Positions 62,601-64,000 of a stretch of 64,000 nt of DNA are shown piece by piece. Each line of letters opens with the position of its first letter. Positions within the stretch are counted from its first letter, which is position 1. The DNA is from Paraburkholderia oxyphila NBRC 105797 (GTDB lineage Bacteria; Pseudomonadota; Gammaproteobacteria; Burkholderiales; Burkholderiaceae), in NCBI RefSeq assembly GCF_000685075.1, contig NZ_BAYD01000027.1, positions 1 through 64,000 of the forward strand, given 5' to 3'. A program made the position numbers and the translations under genes. The notes below the pieces were generated by a model that was given only the letters and a program-made list of their open reading frames with translations, had not been told where the DNA came from and ran no database searches.

Positions 62601-62655
62601 GCTGGCGGGCACCGCGGATACGGATGGATCGGTTATCGCTCACTTGCGCTGGCAT
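56680..62655 (-). CDS. Double-length UvrA-like excinuclease ATPase (fused tandem UvrA)
   Basis: A 1991-residue protein, twice the usual UvrA length, with four ABC ATPase units. Walker A motifs are near residues 40 (GPSGSGKSS), 677, 1052 and 1602 (GVSGSGKST). LSGGE signatures are near 520, 868, 1441 and 1830. The two halves (about 1-1030 and 1040-1991) are each a complete UvrA layout, with zinc-finger Cys pairs such as CPTCGGSGF...CPDCDGSRY and CPACEGQGV...CDVCHGQRF. The first finger of half one is degenerate (CPDS instead of CPxC). UvrA finds DNA damage for UvrBC repair. Double UvrAs are known in Burkholderia relatives; this is probably an accessory copy, not the housekeeping uvrA. Confidence 0.92.
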   Translation of the reverse strand: MPAQVSDNRSIRIRGARQHNLKNLDLDLHTGQMTVVTGPSGSGKSSLVFDTLYAEGQRRYVETFSAYARQFLDRMDRPQVDRVDGVPPAIAIDQTNPVRSSRSTVGTMTELNDHLKLLYARAANLFDRVTAQPVRHDTPETIYAELRARTAAGDPRLVVTFPVELPETTTEEEVAQWLSASGYTRVQAEREVKTAEGTRKVLDVVADRFRLQNAEKSRVIEAIEASLRRGAGRVNIYVVSETDGAADVSDAKPEPQIWRFSTGLHCPDSDLRYADPQPALFSFNSAYGACDVCRGFGRVIGVDWGLVIPDARKTLRGGAIKPLQTPAWKECQDDLMRYAAKAGIPRDTAWSELTQEQRDWVLNGTPDWKGNWQAQWYGVKRFFQYLESKAYKMHIRVLLSKYRSYTPCETCGGARLKTEALLWRLGTQENADEVLAPEARFMPHGVEWSRAQLEALPGLTLHDVMLLPIERIRRFFDGLSLSSALLDDALKLLLAEVRTRLKYLCDVGLGYLTLDRQSRTLSGGEVQRINLTTALGTSLTKTLFVLDEPSIGLHPRDLNRIVEAMQRLRDAGNTLVVVEHDPSVMLAADRLIDMGPGPGERGGTIVYDGTPDDIRSSGTLTGEYLGGHRAVADASHWARRAVDASTPRLVLEGASEHNLRDVTVEIPLQRLVCVTGVSGSGKSTLVQDVLYPALARHLGKATEAPGVYRNLSGAELISDAVFVDQSPIGKTARSNPASYVGAFDEIRKLFAKAPLAKQRGYSAGMFSFNSGEGRCPTCGGSGFEHIEMQFLSDVYLRCPDCDGSRYRPEVLEVKIERGGRTLSVADVLDLTVSEAAQCFREDAEVLRVIQPIVDVGLEYVKLGQPVPTLSGGEAQRLKLAGYLAETAQAKGKESAAGGRLFMFDEPTTGLHFDDIAKLMRAFGKLLAGGHSLLVIEHNLDVIRAADWLIDLGPEGGDAGGEVVCVGTPDDAIACPRSHTGAALERYEAALGSGVGTLVAEEEGVALQTALRAAQARREIQGEDVVRIVNAREHNLKALDVDIPHGRFNVITGVSGSGKSTLAFDILFHEGQRRYLESLNAYARSIVQPAGRPEVDAVYGIPPTVAIEQRLSRGGRKSTVATTSEVWHFLRLLYVKLGVQHCVHDGTPVTSQSADAIVAQLLREHRGQHVGLLAPLVVNRKGVYTDLAKWAKARGNTHLRVDGEFVPVSPWPKLDRFREHTIELPVGDLVIEPENEAQLRQMLAATLEAGKGVVHLLAPLDGLGHALGNGNSTARIGEVKVLSTRRACPVCGTSYPELDPRMFSYNSKHGWCTTCVGTGLALTREQRAAYDDTVVGADDRGREQTLPSEELEPEGMVDEPCPDCHGTRLNPEARAVTFDEHPIVDVAQWTVAETRQWVESLELNGRDAQIARDVVSEIRSRLQFLEEVGLGYLSLDRAAPSLSGGEAQRIRLAAQLGSNLQGVCYVLDEPTIGLHPRDNQILLDALRSLGEKGNTLVVVEHDEDTIRRADHIIDIGPSAGKRGGRVVAQGKVADLAAQPDSVTGRYLAHPIVHPLQPRREVKPARAGREAVPEQWLTVHGGKLHNLRDVTAQIPLGRLVAITGVSGSGKSTLARDVLLSNLLDAVGRSVLSSPAERRARKAAKESAPSAAERRSSVLARTSKKPKPEVSHTWQGCDSISGWETIDRVLEVDQTPIGKTPRSCPATYIGVWDAIRRLFADTLEARARGYSASRFSFNTGDGRCPACEGQGVRTIGMSFLPDVKVPCDVCHGQRFNPETLAVTWRGRNIGEVLTMEIDEAVEFFGPITSIAHPLQLMKDVGLGYLTLGQPSPTLSGGEAQRIKLVTELSKVRDDITRRGQKAPHTLYVLDEPTVGLHMADVARLIRVLHRLADAGHSVVVIEHDLDVIAEADWIIDLGPEGGVGGGTIVGAANPEGLVKVAASHTGAALAPVLARTASEVQPLPSSAAGDDAAAAADNTAPDGARAAKRRATAS

Positions 62656-62856
62656 TCCGGCTGGATCAAACGCGTGGGGCCGGGCGGCGCTGCCCGGCGT
62701 CTCTCAGCCCTGGTGGGGCCGTCTGGGTTGAGATTCTACTGTATATTTATACAGGGCGCCGGGCGCGTGCACGGCGTGCCCCCGCCCGGGCCGCCGCGCC
62801 GGTTTGCAAGCTGGCCGAACGGGCTAGTCCATCCGGCCAGCCGCTCCGCCCCTGTT

Positions 62857-64000
62857 TCATGGTGCGCTTTCTGGCACGTCGGTCGACGCTCCACTCCGCT
62901 CACGCCACATCGCTTCGTAGGCGGCTTCCATGCCCCTCGCGAAACGTGCGCCGTCCATGAGCGGCGACGCCTCCATGCATGCGCGCAATGAAGCACGCAG
63001 ACCGGCGAGCCGTGGCAGATCGTTCGAAAGTTCGACAACCGTGCGCACGAATGCATCGTCGGAAAACGCGGCGAGTTCGTCGAGCCCGAGATTCGCCAAC
63101 TGAGACAAGCCGGCGCGCCCCGCGCAGGTCGCACCCACCCGCGTCACCACCGGCACGCCCATCCACATCGCGTCCAGGCTCGTGGTGTGACCGTTGTACG
63201 GCAGCGTGTCCAGCGCAAGATCGATCTCGTGGTACGTGCGCAAATAGGCATCGCGCGGCTGGAACGCCGCGAAACGCACACGCGCGGCATTAATGCCGTG
63301 CCGTGCCAGCCGTGCCGTGAGACGCTCGCGCGCCTCGCCTTGTGCTGCCATCAGCAGCAATCGCGCATCGGGCAGCGCCGCGAAGACCGCCGCCCAGAGA
63401 TCGAGCGTGGCGTCAGTCAGCTTGCACGGGTTGTTCAGGCTGCCTAGCGTCACATATCCGGCGCGCTCCGCCGGCAGCGCGTTGACGGCCGGCTCCACCG
63501 TGAGCGGGTCATAGCACCAGAACGTGTCCGGCAGGCGAATCGAACGTTCGCTATACTGACTGTCGTGCGAGGACGGATCGAGAAACGGATCAGTCAGACG
63601 GTAATTCATGGCATCGAGGCCAGTCGTGCCCGGATAGGCGAGCCAGGCGACCTGCACCAGCGCTGCCTGACGCGCAAACAGCAAAGGCCGGCCATCGGCC
63701 ATGTGCATCGCGAGATCGACGAGAATATCGATGCCGTCCGCACGGATTTTTTCGGCTAGCGCGGCATCGCCGAGCTGACGCACGTCGTGCCAGACGTCCA
63801 CGTGCGAAGCGAGGCGTGCCGTGACGGCGTCGGGACGCACGACGCTCGAATACGCGTGAATCTCGAAGCGCGTCCTGTCGTGGTTCGACAATAGCGGCAT
63901 CATGAAAAATGCCTGGCAATGCTCACGAAAATCCGCCGATACATAACCAATCTTCAAGCGCCGTCGTGAAGCACGTACCGGAGCAGGCACGATGCGAGAC
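62857..64000 (-). CDS. O-GlcNAc transferase-like glycosyltransferase, C-terminal part (runs off the window)
   Basis: At least 380 residues of a GT41-type catalytic domain: RLKIGYVSADFREHCQAFFM, QVAWLAYPGTTGLDAMNYRL, and DLALDTLPYNGHTTSLDAMW. These bind a nucleotide sugar and transfer it to protein. A GTG lies at 63990, but the frame stays open to the window edge. The usual N-terminal TPR repeats probably lie upstream, outside. It may glycosylate a surface or flagellar protein. Partial. Confidence 0.85.
   Translation of the reverse strand, partial: SRIVPAPVRASRRRLKIGYVSADFREHCQAFFMMPLLSNHDRTRFEIHAYSSVVRPDAVTARLASHVDVWHDVRQLGDAALAEKIRADGIDILVDLAMHMADGRPLLFARQAALVQVAWLAYPGTTGLDAMNYRLTDPFLDPSSHDSQYSERSIRLPDTFWCYDPLTVEPAVNALPAERAGYVTLGSLNNPCKLTDATLDLWAAVFAALPDARLLLMAAQGEARERLTARLARHGINAARVRFAAFQPRDAYLRTYHEIDLALDTLPYNGHTTSLDAMWMGVPVVTRVGATCAGRAGLSQLANLGLDELAAFSDDAFVRTVVELSNDLPRLAGLRASLRACMEASPLMDGARFARGMEAAYEAMWRERSGASTDVPESAP

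Overview
The window looks like a chromosomal segment of a betaproteobacterium of the Burkholderia/Paraburkholderia group. It is uniformly high in G+C. Evidence for the group is an OmpC-type Burkholderiales porin, an RND efflux operon with a NodT-type outer-membrane partner, a double-length UvrA, pcaQ/pcaHG, and many LysR and MFS genes. Nearly all genes read as intact, ordinary chromosomal genes. I see no rRNA, tRNA, CRISPR array, phage or intact insertion sequence.

Layout. 1-6.1 kb: histidine-utilisation repressor (hutC) with a 14-bp tandem repeat upstream, an alpha/beta hydrolase, a decayed patch (frameshifted DsrE-like gene plus a second gene scrap), a 1-Cys peroxiredoxin, a short-chain fatty-acid transporter, an ankyrin protein and a small unknown protein. 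6.1-12.4 kb: three-gene RND efflux operon whose adaptor carries an OmpA-like tail. 12.7-25.7 kb: unknown gene, MHS transporter with M20 amidohydrolase and divergent LysR, a BamA-type assembly protein outside its usual cluster, an orphan squalene/phytoene-synthase-like gene, and the valine genes mmsA-mmsB with a divergent LysR. 25.9-33.4 kb: BON protein, LysR/MFS pair, beta-carbonic anhydrase, DHA2 exporter, DedA-rhodanese fusion. 33.6-41.3 kb: two LuxR-type regulators around an FAD monooxygenase with its DUF2783 partner, a gamma-glutamyltranspeptidase and a second DHA2 exporter. 41.5-44.9 kb: four tightly coupled minus-strand genes (CDP-alcohol phosphatidyltransferase, 2OG-Fe(II) oxygenase, flippase-like membrane protein, nucleotidyltransferase) that together look like a pathway for an unusual lipid head group. 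45-51.6 kb: small secreted or hypothetical genes, the porin, a YdjM-like membrane protein, a piperideine-6-carboxylate-type aldehyde dehydrogenase. 51.9-56.4 kb: XRE-cupin regulator, pcaQ with divergent pcaHG (protocatechuate ring cleavage), NnrU-like protein, H-NS-like small protein. 56.7-64 kb: a 1991-residue double UvrA and the catalytic part of an O-GlcNAc-transferase-like glycosyltransferase that runs off the window.

Points of most interest: (1) the 41.5-44.9 kb lipid cluster; (2) a palindrome, TTTCCGATCGGAAA, repeated in non-coding DNA before the DHA2 exporter, the FAD monooxygenase, the aldehyde dehydrogenase and the XRE-cupin gene, suggesting a shared local regulon; (3) the RND adaptor-OmpA fusion; (4) the fused double UvrA; (5) candidate small RNAs marked by intrinsic terminators that no coding gene explains (near 37.76-37.89 kb on + and 46.41-46.55 kb on -). 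All functions are judged by reading the sequence; no database search was run.
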